A stretch of DNA of 64,000 bases from Allolobophora icterica (GCA_963556255.1 OY744604.1:24426876-24490875), one strand, 5' to 3'. Positions 11,947-48,312 are shown, numbered from the stretch's first letter. The notes: generated from the letters alone by a model not told the origin. Translations and numbers: made by a program.

Positions 11947-12540
11947 GAAGCCTTCATCGGAAGAACCACTAGAGTCCATTTTTGACATTTTTGAGTTAAC
12001 TATGTCCTGTGATACTTAATGCTATGGAGCATGCATTTACAACTGTGTTTTTCATAAAACTCACGTCAGTCCAGAGTTAGAATTGGAAGAAAATATAGTG
12101 TTCATGTAAAAACAACTAGAGTCCCTTGGACTTGAGTGGTTCTTGCATGAATCGTGAACTGCAAACACACAAGGCAGAAAATTTTTACATTTCATTTTAA
12201 TACTAATTTTAGCTTAATAACAGCAGCTGTTATGAATAGTTTGCTACTGCTGAACAAATTTGCAATTATTCATTGAATACTATCTATTCACGGCGAAAAA
12301 AATTAACTTTACATAAGAAATTGCAGTACGCAGCAAACTTAAACCTTTACAATGTGGCACCACCTACCTGTAAAATCAATATCTTTTTTACATGTTATAG
12401 AGACATAACACATCCGTGTGAACGCCAAATTTCTTTGCTATATATTCATAAATAAAATACTTATAGACTTTCAAAGTTTGTTTTGTGAATATCTCAAAAT
12501 GTTAAAAATGGACTCTAGTGGTTCTTCCGATGAAGGCTTC
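11947..12540. mobile_element. 594-bp TIR element (MITE-like) with AAAT target duplication
   Basis: The element starts GAAGCCTTCATCGGAAGAAC and ends with its reverse complement; the terminal inverted repeat is about 37 bp of perfect match (11947-11983 against 12504-12540). It is flanked by AAAT at 11943-11946 and 12541-12544. Removing the element and one AAAT restores the LINE reading frame from RPIAN to VSFLSKIIEK, which proves the boundaries. The interior is AT-rich without a transposase. A 4-bp duplication fits several superfamilies, so I leave it unclassified. Confidence 0.93.
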
Positions 12541-13143
12541 AAATGTTTCATTCCTGTCTAAAATAATTGAAAAGATTGTTGCCGCACAGCTCATGTGCAA
12601 CCTAGACAAAAATGGTATCCTCCCCACTTTCCATTCGGGTTTCCGTAAGGGTCACTCCACAGAAACCTTGTTAGTCCGCCTCTTATCTGACATATATGGA
12701 GCCATTGACAGATCTCAGGTCACTCTCCTTGCGCTGTTTGATGTGAGTGTCGCGTTCGACACTGTCAATCACGACATCCTGCTGCAGCGCATATCCATTT
12801 CCTTTGCCTTCTCTGCTAATGTTCTTCATTGGCTTACCTCATTTCTGCAACACCGCTCCTTCATCGTGGTCCACGGATCCACCAGGTCCCCTTGGCTCCC
12901 TGCTCCATTTGGCCTGCCTTGGGGCTCTGTTCTTGGCCCTCTTCTTTACATAATCTACACTGCTGACCTAGGTTCCTTGCCGGCGGCTGGGTCAGTTCAG
13001 AGTCAGTCCTATGCTGACGACCTGCAAGCCTATATACACTGCCCGGCTGTCCGCGCTGCTGCATCGGTGGAAACCATGGCCATTGCCATGGAGTCCCTGC
13101 AGATATGTATGTCCTCAAACCGCCTACGGCTTAACTCCGCCAA

Positions 13144-13375
13144 GACGTGGTGGCTCAGTGGTAAGTTCGGCGCCTTGTGATCGGAGGGTTGCAGGTTCGA
13201 ATCCCACTCTAGCCGCTGCGTACGGACCTTGGGCAAGTCCTTCACTCGCAATTGCTCGTGACGCTTCGGCGTGAAAATTCCGGCACAGTATCAAATGCTG
13301 TAGTCGGAAGCGCCTCTGAGTAGTAGTAGACTTCGAGAGGCGCTATAGAAATATCCGGAATAAATAAATAAATAT
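13144..13375 (+). mobile_element. tRNA-derived SINE with V-like core and LINE-type tail
   Basis: The head has an A box (TGGCTCAGTGG) and a B box (GGTTCGAATCC), so it is tRNA-derived and pol III type. The centre contains ACCTTGGGCAAGTCCTTCAC followed by AATTGCTC, which resembles the conserved V-domain of vertebrate-type V-SINEs. The tail has GCGCCTCT/AGAGGCGC (13310-13343) and ends in AATAAATAAAT, like the LINE 3' ends nearby. It interrupts the LINE after NSAKT; the LINE frame resumes with IWLCTPQQLSKID. Confidence 0.88.
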
Positions 13376-14133
13376 GGCTTTGCACTCCACAGCAGCTCTC
13401 TAAAATAGATTTGTTTTCTCTTGCCTTGCAATTCCCACACCTTTCTTTCTCGACCTGGGTCCAGGACTTGGGAGTCATCCTGGACCAGGAAACGCGGCAC
13501 ATAAATCTTCTCTCCCGCAGTTGCTATTACCAGCTCCGGCAACTCAAAGTGATCTCCCGTTCTTTGTCCCCCGGTGAGGCTTCCACGCTAGTCCATGCAT
13601 TTGTTGTTTCTCGATTGGACTACTGCAGTGCCATATAATTATGACGGACTCCCGGCCTGTCGGATCGAGCCTCTGAATAGAATCCTGCATACTGCTGCCC
13701 GCCTTCTAGGCCGCACCCCCAAGTTTGGCAGAGTGGCTGCGTATATGAGGGATGTCCTCCACTGGCTCCCCTACCCACAGCGCATCACATACCGAATCTC
13801 TGCCTTGGTTCGGCGGTGCTTTGAAGGCTTGTTCCCTCCATACCTGCGGGAGCTCTGCTGTCCAAACTCATACTCGCTGCGCCGTTGCTCTCTCCGCTCA
13901 GCTGCGCAAGCTGAACTTATTGTTTCCCAAGCGCGGACAGCCATACGGCAGCGCCGTGCCTTCTCTGTTGCTGCCCCCATAACCTGAAATGGGCTCCCTA
14001 CCAAGCTCCGTCAAATACCGATTGGCTATATCACCCTGTTTCTTACTGTCCTTAAAACTGCCTTGTTCGACCGTGGTTAGGCTGGGAGTGCTCCTGAGTA
14101 GGCAATCTTGAAGGGGCGCTATATAAAACTGCT

Positions 14134-14302
<169 letters not shown>

Positions 14303-14329
14303 TACAACACAACTAAAGATTTATAGTAC

Positions 14330-15172
14330 GCTTTACCAAGACAAGTCTTGCACGAAATCGCGTTGCGCTGCATTCCTAGTCATAGTGCAATGTGAATAGA
14401 TGAGTTTTAAATTTTGATTTAAATTGAGCAACAGACGTTCATTGACGTATTTGGAAGACTGTTCTATTCTATGAGTCCTGTGACCGAGAAGGCACGACTA
14501 CCAAACTTCCGGCTGGTGCGAAGTCCGGCAAAGTCCCCTCGCGTGGCCGATCGGAGTTCCATAGAACGTGGCGTAACCATGAAATGTCAGGTACGAGAGA
14601 GAGGTTCAGAGTGAATATGAAGAGGGAGACTTTGAAGGCGATACGGGCGCGAATAGGCAGCCAGTATAGTTGTTGCGGCGTTGGTGTGATGTGGTCTCTG
14701 GGATCAAAACCTTTTATTATATAGGCGTGCGGCAGTGTGTAAAACTGCTGATGGATGTTGTAGTGTTGATGAAAGAAGACCGGATAGAACAGAGTTCCAG
14801 CAGACGAGGGCTTGAATGAGAATACGAAGGCAAGTTTCATTTAGACAACGTTTCACTTTTCGAATTCGGCGAAGGTGGAAGTAGCATGCTCTAGCAATAG
14901 AAGTGATGTGACGAGTCATGTTTAGACTACAGTCTAACATTACACCGAGGTCGCGAACCACGTCGGATAATGGAATAGAACAGTTTGAGTTGAGGTTAGG
15001 GGTTTTCATTAGTTTATCGTCGTCCGAACTGTTTCGACGGTTGAAGCATTTGAGTTGTGTTTTAGTAGCATTTAGCTTCAGACGCATGAATACACACAAG
15101 GATTGAATACCACGGACGCATGCCGCGATTTTAATTTTGATGCTACCAATGTTTTCCATCACTGATAGCATT
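14330..15172 (-). mobile_element. 5'-truncated LINE, RT thumb and C-terminal part
   Basis: Minus-strand frames give LKLNATKTQLKCF, VRDLGVMLDCSLNMTRHI, ARACYFHLRRIR (14704-15171), then, after a frameshift near 14720, DPRDHITPTPQQLYWLPIRA (14469-14720). These are the conserved thumb and tail segments of CR1/L2-like LINE reverse transcriptases. The palm is absent. It points away from the preceding LINE and the two meet near the AAT tract. Confidence 0.8.
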
Positions 15173-15179
15173 TATTTAT

Positions 15180-15640
15180 TAAGCTCAAGATTAAATTTAT
15201 TGCATTGAGTGATTTCTAAACGTTATAAACGCCTCCATCAGAAAACTACTCGATGGTGGATTATTATTTTGCTGGGCTTCTTATGCCCTGGTGGCGCTCC
15301 ATTATACCGATCCACACGAGACGAGTGACTGCTCTACACATCTCGGTCATGGAGGAGCGCGCGGGTCCTTAGAGTGACTTCGACAGTCAGTTTCTCATGG
15401 CGCTCCATTATATCGATCCACACGAGACGAGTGACTGCTCTAAGTGCACCCGGTGGTTCGATGGATAGCCCGGAGTGTGTCATCTTATACGATGATGAAC
15501 TGATCTGCAGCAACATCATCGTGTGCTTCGAGAGCTGATTAACTATTGACGCAAATTGATATGTTATCTTTATCTTTCTTTCGTAACTCAATTGAATATA
15601 CGAATTAAATTAAATGTCACTGGATCTTAAACTTCTATCT
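15180..15640. repeat. Duplicated flank shared with 56735-57640
   Basis: Bases 15176-15290 match 56735-56860 (for example AAAACTACTCGATGGTGG against AAAACGACTCGATGATGG). Bases about 15443-15600 match parts of 57550-57620 around TCTAAGTGCACCC. Within it, a 46-bp segment starting TGGCGCTCCATTATA occurs twice, at 15292-15337 and 15398-15443, a 106-bp-period direct repeat. Confidence 0.75.
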
Positions 15641-16448
15641 CCGATTGCTGTTGACCCCCACTGCCATTAACAATTCATTGCTTAAGATCGCCACTCTATA
15701 GCTGTAGCTTTCGTTCTTAGCGTATGAATAATAACTGGTTACAGCTGGTTCCTATTGTTTGAAATGTTCTCCTGAAAATACGAATGAGCCACAAGAGTCC
15801 ATTCTGCACTAATTTTGTACTTCAACGCGAACACTGCTTCTGAAAGCAGGGGTAACTTAATACTATTACAGAGTTCGTTCTAGGTATTCTAAGGTAATTT
15901 TGAAACCCAGATAAGTGACTAAACATTGAGACTCCTATGGACATAGAAATAGGATGTTGTGATGACAATCTTAACATGAACAATATATCGCAGCTGGTCA
16001 GAGAATTCCAGTCCAGCGCCAGTCTTCAAAGTTGAGCTACATCGAGTATTTCAGTTCAGTCGACGGGAAGATAATTCGGGGTAATAGATGGCAAGCAGAT
16101 GTTCATTCTAGAATCTTCTCGAAAAGCGATCCATCCACGTCAGGGACAGTGTTCAATTTTTTTGGTCGTTATAGTATTAGTTAGGAAAGGTTTCACTAAG
16201 GCCACACCTTCCAGTGGACTGGTAATGTCAACCTAGATGAATCTATGGTAAGGTCATACAGTTTGACGAATCAATCACGAGATACCTTTACCAAAGAGGT
16301 CTGGATGTCTTATAATATGTAAATCTGTAGACAGAGGAAGAGTGGACAGTAGGGCGGGGCAAAAAGTAATGAAAACTCGAGTTCAGTTCCCGGACAAACC
16401 TAAATCAAAGGTTCATGTTAAAGTTGATATTGCAGTAATAATGGATTT

Positions 16449-16453
<5 letters not shown>
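15641..16453. other. No feature recognised
   Basis: The stretch is AT-rich and non-coding on both strands as far as I can see. It ends near a short AAAAAGTAATGAAAACTCGAG stretch that could be an old DNA-transposon edge, but nothing pairs with it. Confidence 0.3.

Positions 16454-16489
<36 letters not shown>
16454..16489. repeat. (TA)n microsatellite
   Basis: About 36 bp of TA repeats, flanked by GTGATATA and TATATCAC so that the whole is a perfect palindrome-like tract. Confidence 0.95.
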
Positions 16490-16490
<1 letters not shown>

Positions 16491-16537
16491 CGTTTTCTAG
16501 CAACTTTGTCTGAAACACCAGCCCGAAAACGCAGTAT

Positions 16538-16934
16538 CAGAGGCGGCGCTAGACACTTTTTGTAACCAGGGCATAGCCAGGACAGCCATACAAGTAACCA
16601 GTGCAGAGGGCAAATTATGGAGAGCGCGTTAGCGCGAGCCTAAATGGTGACCATAATAAGATCGCGCTACCGCGCTTGCCATCAATAGCCCCCAGCACTA
16701 TTATTTTTGTCTATAGTCAGATGGGCGAAGCCCCCCGGAAGCTGAACGCTTTTTGACATATGTAAAGCAAATTTTAACATTTCAGGGAATTAAGTGAATT
16801 TATATATCAGGATATAACAAATATGCCGGAACAAATTTTGGACAGGGCAAAAATTCTGGCAGGGCATCGACCAGGGCAAGGGCTTTTTTACCAGGGCATT
16901 TGCCCTGGCGCGCCCTGGTGTAGCGCCGCCCCTG
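16538..16934. mobile_element. Non-autonomous hAT element with perfect 8-bp TSD
   Basis: The ends read CAGAGGCGGCGCTAGAC and, inverted, CAGGGGCGGCGCTACAC. It is flanked by an exact 8-bp duplication CGCAGTAT at 16530-16537 and 16935-16942. The 397-bp interior is repetitive in CCAGGGCA motifs near the right end and has no transposase. Termini and TSD length are diagnostic of the hAT superfamily. Confidence 0.95.
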
Positions 16935-17229
16935 CGCAGTATGTTGTAAAATGAGAACTGCTCTTACATCAGCCGGTTTAATGGTTATGACTTTCAAATT
17001 TAGAACCCTAAGTTAGAGCTACAAACAACAATGAGTAATAAAATAAATGAAAAAGCATACGGCACAGTACTGCAGTGTAAGTGTTTTAGTTCAGGAAATC
17101 AGCTTTAGTTTCTATAGTTGGCATGTCCAATCTTGATTTCTTAATTTGAATGATAACACCGTGGCGTGAATCATGTCCATGAACTCGGCCTCAGACTGCA
17201 TTAACTCTACTTAAACTGTCCTCTTATCT

Positions 17230-18380
17230 CTCTTCTCTGGTAGCTACACTGCGTTTGACAGATCCCAGATCTCGTTGCTTGCTCTATTTGACATCTCTGT
17301 TGCCTTTTACATGGTTGACCATGAGATCTTCCTGCAGCGTCTCGAGTCCTCAAGTGGTCTCAGGGGCTCATCTCTTCTTTGGTTCCGGTCCTATCTTACA
17401 GATCGTACACAAACGATAATCTGCGGTGACTCCAGAACACACTGGGTTACCGTCAAGTTTGGTGACCCCAGGGATCAGTACTTGGCCCACTCCTTTACCT
17501 GCTTTATACAGCTGATATTACCTCCATCTTTGTAACACATTTAACCACTGGCCGCCTCTATGCTGATGACGCCCAGGTCTGCGTGCATGGGCCCCCGTAT
17601 GCTCAGCTGTTTCTTATTGCTCGCATTGATGCTCTCTTTCATGACCTTCAAGGATGGCTGTCCTTAAACCTGTTTTCTTTAAACCCAGCAAAGACCCGAT
17701 TGATTCCGTTTAGCACTTGTCAACAACTGGCCAAGGTTGACTACCCTCTTTTATCTTAAAGCTTTCCTTCTTACACATTCTCTGCATCTGTCCGTAACCT
17801 GGTAATAATTCTTCATAGCTCCCATTCTTTTTCTGACCATATCTCTAATCTCACCCACTTGTGCTACTACCATCTCCGACGTCTCAAGTCTATCCGAAGA
17901 TCTGTCTCCTCTCCAGTCTTTACCTCCATTGTCTATGCCTTTATCTGCTCTCGCATTGATTACTGTAACTCCCTCTTTGTTGGCCTCCCAAAAGTACATC
18001 TCTCCCCTCTACAATGTGTTCTTAAAGCCAGACTAATCGCCCGTGTCCCACGATTCTCCCATATTTCCACATTCATGTTTGAACATCTTCACTGGATTCC
18101 CCTTACTGCCCGCATCCAACTAAAGGTACTTATATGACTTATTTGTTCCCCCAGTGAGAACGGTGATGGTCCAGTCTCGTTCCAACTAAAGGTACTTATC
18201 CATATTTGCCGATCTTACCTAGAACTTGCTCCTAAATACCTCTGTTACCCATTACGTCTTCCTACTTCAGCTAGCTCCCTTCGCCCTCTTCGCTCCTCTG
18301 ATCGACTTGACTCATGTGTTCCCCCAGTGAGAACGGTGATAGCCCAGTCTCGTTCCTTTGTTACTATTGGCCCTTCATTG
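17230..18380 (+). mobile_element. Degenerate CR1/L2-like LINE, 3' half
   Basis: Plus-strand frames give LLALFDISVAFYMVDHEIFL and WFRSYLTDRTQTIICGDSR (17275-17450), a YADD-region remnant near 17560 (RLYADDAQVC), then YYHLRRLKSIRRSV, SRIDYCNSLFVGLP and LHWIPLTARIQLKVL (17859-18137). Multiple stops and frameshifts kill it. A 60-bp stretch near 18120-18190 duplicates the CCCCAGTGAGAACGGTGAT segment found again at 18322, so the 3' region was rearranged locally. Confidence 0.85.
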
Positions 18381-18460
18381 TGGAAAACAGAAACAGAAAT
18401 TTGAAAAATAGAAAAAGTTTTATATATTAAAATCTTTAAGGTATATATTTCTACTTTTAG

Positions 18461-19370
18461 ATGAACTACAGGACAAGTACACAGCAGATCCAGTTTTAAT
18501 TCATGCGATCACAATTAAATTCGGAAAAAAAGACAATAGGCCTACTGAATATAATATTATTTAGATTTGCTCTGGGAAAAAATTCCTCTGCAGAAAAGTT
18601 AGAGAAATCGTTGTTTGAAATGACGATGTTAGACATAGAATTGTTTGTTGTGAGTTGGGAGAGTTCAGAAGTTGAAGTTTACGATTCGAAGAAAATAAGT
18701 TTCAGTCGTCGATAGTACATGAAGGAATTAAGTCATCCTATCGACATAGCATCATGCAACAGTTAATGTCTGTACATCTTTCACTGCAACGACCAGTCGA
18801 TTGAAACCTTGAGAGTCGAACCGCATGGAAAGGTAATTAAGAAATGGTCAATACGAAAAGAAGGTGCGTCTATTACAGGTGAATCGAATGTCTTCTTAAC
18901 TTTTACTTTGAAAAATAAAATAAATGAATATTCGCTAGATGAACAATTGATCCGTTAAATAATTTTATCATCAGTCGAAGGTATTGAACAATCACGGCAT
19001 GCTATAAAACTGATCAATGGTCATTTCGTGGTCAGTCATGGCTTAATTGATGATGGTCTGCATAGAGTATGCATAGTGGATGCAGATGGAAAGCTTAAGA
19101 AGTCATCGGAGGAAAACCTGGATAGACCGTCGAACAAATGAATTGTCCAATCTATTTGTCCGTCGATGGAAATGGATTCGTGATTGTCGTTGATCGAAGG
19201 AACAGCCGAGTTTTGTTATTGAATTCAGATTTGAAATTCAAGAGAAATACTCTCAAAGAAAAACACGGTTTACGAAGTCCATGGCGTATTCTTTTTGATG
19301 GGTCGACTTTTTGTGTCCAACGACAATTTGGACTCTGATGGACGGATTTTGATTTTTGATTGTGGATCCA
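18461..19370 (+). pseudogene. Copy B: NHL propeller exon pseudogene
   Basis: The acceptor TCTACTTTTAG and the first codons (DELQDKYTADPVLIHAITI) align with the starts of 8582 and 46654. Homology runs to the end, which reads ILIFDCG in place of ILIFD(C/Y)K plus stop. Frameshifts and stops occur early (stop near 18566), at about 18715, 18766 and 18956, and again near 19320. Readable pieces include SSEVEVYDSKKISFSRR and CPIYLSVDGNGFVIVVDRRN. No coiled-coil exon was found upstream. The 3' flank is also homologous, so it is a genomic duplicate that decayed, not a retrocopy. Confidence 0.92.
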
Positions 19371-19715
19371 GAGATTAGCGACATCTTATGGCAACAAAAG
19401 CCGTTGAAGTCGATAGAAATTTTTTAATCAGTTCTCACTGGTTGTATGGATTTTTAATTGCAAATATATAAGTGAAATATAACTAGTATGTTTACTTGAA
19501 ATGAAGGTAGTGACGTAGTGTGTATATTTTCTTATAATCACACTTTTAATGAATTTCCCGGCCTAATTAACATTTTATTTTATTAGAATCTCCTCTTTAC
19601 AATTAATGGAATTTAGAGCTTTCGTTTATATTTAAGAAATTTTTTAGAGTCCTTTTAAGAATTATGGGAGAGATGTCTTGTTGTATTCAAGACTTAATCA
19701 TAATTATATGATTGT
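19371..19715. repeat. Copy B 3' flank, homologous to copies A and C
   Basis: From about 19440 the sequence follows 9500-9720 closely (ATGTTTACTTGAAATGAAGG, TAGTGTGTATATTTTCTT, GGCCTAATTAACATTTTATT) and 47566-47700 less closely. It probably contains the former 3' UTR. Homology fades where the mariner-like element begins. Confidence 0.85.
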
Positions 19716-19717
19716 AC

Positions 19718-20396
19718 ACTGTGTCCCAATTGAACTGATACCCTTTTTGTGGCAATAAATCTGCCAATTCTAAATATAATCCAATAAAATTTCACATATT
19801 AAAAGATGGATAAATTATCAATATTTTCTGAAAATGTAATCAAATTCTGTTAACAGGGTCAAAAGTTAAAACATTCAAATTTGGACAAACAAAATTCGAA
19901 CTTTCCAACATGTAAAAGGTAAAATTATTTTTTGCAAACTGCATACCTTACTTACTAAGAAGGTATGATGTCATAATGACTTCATTTCCATTTAAGCAGA
20001 CGATGATAAAAGAAAATGGTTTTCAGTGAAGATGACTTGAGCTTGATTAAAATTTTAAGACAAGAAAAACATTACGGAACAAAAACGTTTTTGAAGAAAT
20101 TTCAAATTCCAGCAGCACAGTGCTCCAGCTCACCGAGCAAGAGAAACTGTGGATCTGCTGTCAAGAGGAACTCCAGATTTTATTTCACCCACTCTTTGGT
20201 CCTCCAGTAACCATAATCTCAATCCGCTCAACTACAAGATATGGAGCGTCCTTAAAGAACATGTTTATCCCAAACGCGACATTGACCATCTCAAACAGCG
20301 AGTTGTGCAGGAATGGAATCGTTTTGGACAAGAAATTGTTAATCGTGCAATCAATGAACATTTGTGAGATCGCCTTAGAGCATGTACTCTAGCTAA
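19718..20396 (+). mobile_element. Mariner/Tc1-like transposase relic, internally deleted
   Basis: An N-terminal helix-turn-helix piece (FSEDDLSLIKILRQEKHYGT, from 20016) is followed after a short gap by a C-terminal catalytic piece (PDFISPTLWSSSNHNLNPLN, then HVYPKRDIDHLKQRVVQEWN, ending near 20368). In active relatives the SSSNHNLNP segment is SPDLNP; here the third catalytic aspartate is Asn, so it is dead. The central part of the transposase is missing. TGTCCCAATTGAACTGATAC at 19731 may be the left terminus. The right end is cut by the next fragment. Confidence 0.75.
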
Positions 20397-20580
20397 TGGC
20401 GGGCTCCTTCGACCGCATACTTTCAGGACGGTCGATGTGTTGGCGTACATTCTTGCACTGCTTTGCACCAGCAGCGATGGCACACCCAGCCTCCTCGGTG
20501 ACCTAGCCAGTGTCTCATTAGAGACACAATCAAAGGCTTTGGGAGAATCTAAGAAGGCCAGGCACACCGGTTTCCTCTGC
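20397..20580 (-). pseudogene. R2-like reverse transcriptase scrap
   Basis: On the minus strand CLAFLDSPKAFDCVSNETLA and RRLGVPSLLVQSSARMYANT resemble the palm start of R2/R4-type site-specific LINE reverse transcriptases (DxxKAFDxVSH, LGxPxxL). Only about 60 residues are present. It abuts the mariner relic. Confidence 0.6.
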
Positions 20581-20689
20581 CACTTATGATGTTATCCAGC
20601 AGGAAGATATTATCGGCGCATTCGTCTGCCTAACACACCTTCCAGAAGAATTTATAGCCACAATTAAAACAGATTTTAAAGACCCATAC

Positions 20690-20745
20690 AACTACATATA
20701 ATATATATATTATGTATAATATATATATATATAAACGTTTTTGTG
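20690..20745. repeat. Imperfect (TA)n tract
   Basis: TA-rich tract with interruptions. The following 20750-21320 shows no gene that I can recognise; a short frame MTLEQRIQGIVKSALIKARL at 20770 is too short to assign. Confidence 0.8.
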
Positions 20746-21329
20746 GCGCGGTGTATATTACAATTATGACACTTGAACAGCGCATTCAAGGAATTGTCAA
20801 GAGCGCTCTGATCAAGGCCAGGTTAGTCTCAGAGAGATGCTCCAAAGTCAGATAACGGTTGTATGAAGTGTGCATAATCAATTAGAATGTTGCATACCTG
20901 GTGCGCACACACATAGTATTATAAGGCCTATTATAGAACACAAGAGACTGCATCCAAACGTTTCTTTTCAATGGCGTTTGAAAGTTTCTCGAACGTAGAA
21001 GCAAAGTTCACGAGCCTCCGGTTTAAGATAGAATTACTTTAATAGATTTTCCTCTCTTGCTCTATGGGTGGTCTATAATGGTGGGTATCCATGGGTGTCC
21101 ATGAAATAAACCATAGAGCTCCCTGTTCCTATTTTAACCAAACCAAGTCCACGATCAAGTCGTTTTGCAGCCGACTGGGACCTATTGCTCACGTGATCGC
21201 TTTGGACCATCTTTCTGTTGACTTTTGCAAATAGTTATAACTACATTGTCGACTTTTTTAAGACGTCGTCTGAGAAGGTGCTTGCGAGTAGACCTTTTCG
21301 TCAATCGGACGAAGACACAGTTCGGGGAC

Positions 21330-22310
21330 AGGGCCCTAAACTAAGATGGAACAGAACCGTCTACCGTCTAGTTGCAATGTTGTGGTGGCGTTCGCAGGCT
21401 GGCCGATTTGGCCCATGCAGGGCAGTTACTGGCCGCTGTTTACATTCTCGAGGGGATGCCACTATAGCAGTTGTTAGGTAACGAACGACTTTCTACCTAA
21501 TTTCATATTTTATCAGCATAATCAAACTTCCATCAGTAATTTAATTATTTAAAATAGTCTGCGAACTCGGCCTATATAAACTTGTTAAGTTTTCGTACAT
21601 TAATATCAGTATGTGCAACTGAGCTTGTGTTTAGGCAGTAGGCCACTAGACCCTATTTTAGTCAGCAATTTGCGCAAAGTCTCACGAGTGAGCTCCGATT
21701 AGGAATATGAGATGCTGAAACACGGATAATTGGCTATCATACCGTTCTCAAAGGATTAGATGTAAGATTCGCTTAGAAGGAATTATACTACACTTAAGTG
21801 TGTTATTAAACAATTAAACTATTCTAAAAAAATGGCATGTAGGCCTTTTTGATTGGTAGGAACTTGTGCGCTAATGAAGACGATAAATAGTGATCTAACT
21901 GACTGTGATTTTGTGGTCTTCATCGTGATACCAAGAATGCATTGTCTTCTGGACCAGATTAATTTTTCTTATAGGCCTACTTTGATAATCTTGTCTGTGT
22001 ACTATGATACACTCAGTCATTTAAAGTGATATCTTGTTACAAGTCGCCATTATATTGATACTTCTGTTCCTGTTGCCATTTTCTTAATACCTTGACAACA
22101 ACAGCAATATGAATGTATTTCTGTGTAGTTGAGCTTCACTGTCGTGGAGTAGTCTTAGAGAACTTGGCTCTTTTGACTGTTTACAGGACAAACGACTGCT
22201 CAGCTCTCACAGTGTCTCATGCTTTCAAGTATCCTGACTATAGCGCCCGGCCGCCCCGACGCCGACACTTTTCGTGGGCGCCGCCGCCGCAGATTTCTTT
22301 TAGTCGGCTT
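21330..22310. repeat. Left arm of a ~1-kb inverted duplication (partner 58290-59390)
   Basis: The reverse complement of 58290-59390 aligns through this block with roughly 80-85 percent identity by eye. Shared anchors are AGAACCGTCTACCGTCTAGT, GTAACGAACGACTTTCTACC, AATAGTCTGCGAACTCGGCC, AATTTGCGCAA and the GC-rich GCGGCGGCGCCCACGAAA. No transposon terminus or coding frame is evident. It lies just 5' of the first exon of gene C, so its right part could include promoter or 5' UTR sequence. Confidence 0.85.
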
Positions 22311-23140
22311 GTCCAACAAACACTGCTTCTTTGTTTCAGCCGACTGATTTGTGTGTATTGTCCTGAATACGACTTGATTTTGGTGCGCCATCGGTTGATG
22401 CTTTATGCATCAAACACTTGCGCTATGGAAGTTGATAGTAACAACGACAATTTCAATTGCAATTTACAACTCATTGGCAACAGTGTCTAGCCATCTTATT
22501 TGGCTAAAACAGTGACACAGTGCTTTAGTAAACATTGAAACAATTCCTCCTTTCAGCCATTGACGTCTAAACGTTTTAATTATGAATAGCCTTTGTTTTG
22601 TATCACGGTGATTGTGCAATCGATGGACATGGATGCTTGACAGAGTCCGCTGTATAAGAGTGATGTAGGCCTATATTTGCGGTGATCTGTAGTCTTTCAA
22701 GTGTTTGATATTCAGTTGAAGTAGTAAACTGACTGCATTGTGAAGGTCTTAACCTCACAGAAGCCAGTGTGAGATGTTACTGTTGTCTTTTATTTGAAGC
22801 CGTTGACTTTCCGGTTTAAGTCATCAGAATCTTCTGGGCAACGGATACGACAGACGGGATTAGGATCGGCTACGTGCTATCATGCCTCGGACCTGCATCG
22901 CTAACTAAAAGTATTATGCTCACTTTGCTCAGGTCTTCGTATCTTTCATTCGGCACCCTAAGAGCGCCTACGGATTCACGCTTGATCGTCAACGTCCTTC
23001 TGCGCTTTAATCTGCGAAATTTAATGTTCGGTTTATTTTCCCAGATGTATACGTATGCATTGAAGTAAATAACTGCAGTAAATAAGCTCTATATAAAACT
23101 TTTCTAAGGTAACATGTTATAGTCGTTGCAAAGAAATCTT
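22311..23140. other. Probable upstream region of gene C
   Basis: No coding is evident. Because the first coding exon at 23152 starts with a splice acceptor, at least one 5' UTR exon must lie upstream, perhaps here, but I could not place it or a core promoter. Confidence 0.35.
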
Positions 23141-23152
23141 TTTATTTTCAGT

Positions 23153-47564
<24,412 letters not shown>

Positions 47565-47850
47565 TTGCGTGAAGTATAATTAATGGTTTTACTCGAAATG
47601 AAGGCAATTTGTAAATTTCCTAATAATCACACTGTTAATGAATTTACCGGCCTAATTAACATTTTTTATTATGATCTCTTCGAAATCCTTCAATTATATT
47701 TTTATAAGATAGTTTGGACTGTAGGCCTAGAGTTTTCGTTTCGTTCAAACTTTGTTAAAGTTTTTCAAGAATTATCGGAATGTCGCCTAGTTGTTTTCAG
47801 GACGACCTAATTATAAGATACGCTGGCACTATGTAATTTCTTAAGCTTCG
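47565..47850. repeat. Gene C 3' flank homologous to copies A and B
   Basis: GAAGTATAATTAATGGTTTT, GAATTTACCGGCCTAATTAAC and TCAAGAATTATCGGAATGTC correspond to 9505-9700 and 19460-19670. It is likely to hold the 3' UTR; no clear AATAAA was seen directly after the stop. Homology to copy A breaks off at about 47850 and resumes at about 55395. Confidence 0.85.
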
Positions 47851-47904
47851 TAATATGTCGCTAAGTTAGTCACACTTATGGTCTTGGGGTCCATATGAAC
47901 CCAA

Positions 47905-48075
47905 TGTAGTGATATTTCAGTTTTGAAAATTATTACAGTTTCAGTTTTTTATTCAGTTTTGGGTTCGTAATTTATATTTCAGTTCAAGTTTCAGTTTTGA
48001 AATAATTTAAGTTTCTATTACAGTTTCAGTTCTGAAATAATTTCCGTTTTCGTTTCAGTTACTGGAAAACTTAAG
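47905..48075. repeat. Degenerate TTTCAGTTT repeat
   Basis: TTTCAGTTT and GTTTCAGTT recur about a dozen times with AAAATTATT-type spacers. It resembles terminal repeats of some DNA transposons, such as the TAACTA-rich ends at 55596-56534, but no second end was found. Confidence 0.6.
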
Positions 48076-48312
48076 TTTCAGTTTCTTAATAGATATATTT
48101 TGCATTGATAGACAACGTGGATGTACAATTGATTATATGTTATCAGCTGTTAACTAGCAGAAGCACTGTTCTGTCATTCTTTACATTAATTTAGTGGCAT
48201 GCTGTGGTGTGTAAGAGACCGGATAAAAAAACAGGCAGATATTCCAAGATAGGAATGTAAAAGGCCTTAAGCAGTCCGATGGGATAGCCATTCTGACACA
48301 GTAAACTGATCA

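Noticed and set aside
13147..13220. Functional tRNA gene
   Set aside because: A and B boxes are present, but the sequence continues into a SINE body and tail and the cloverleaf is not intact.
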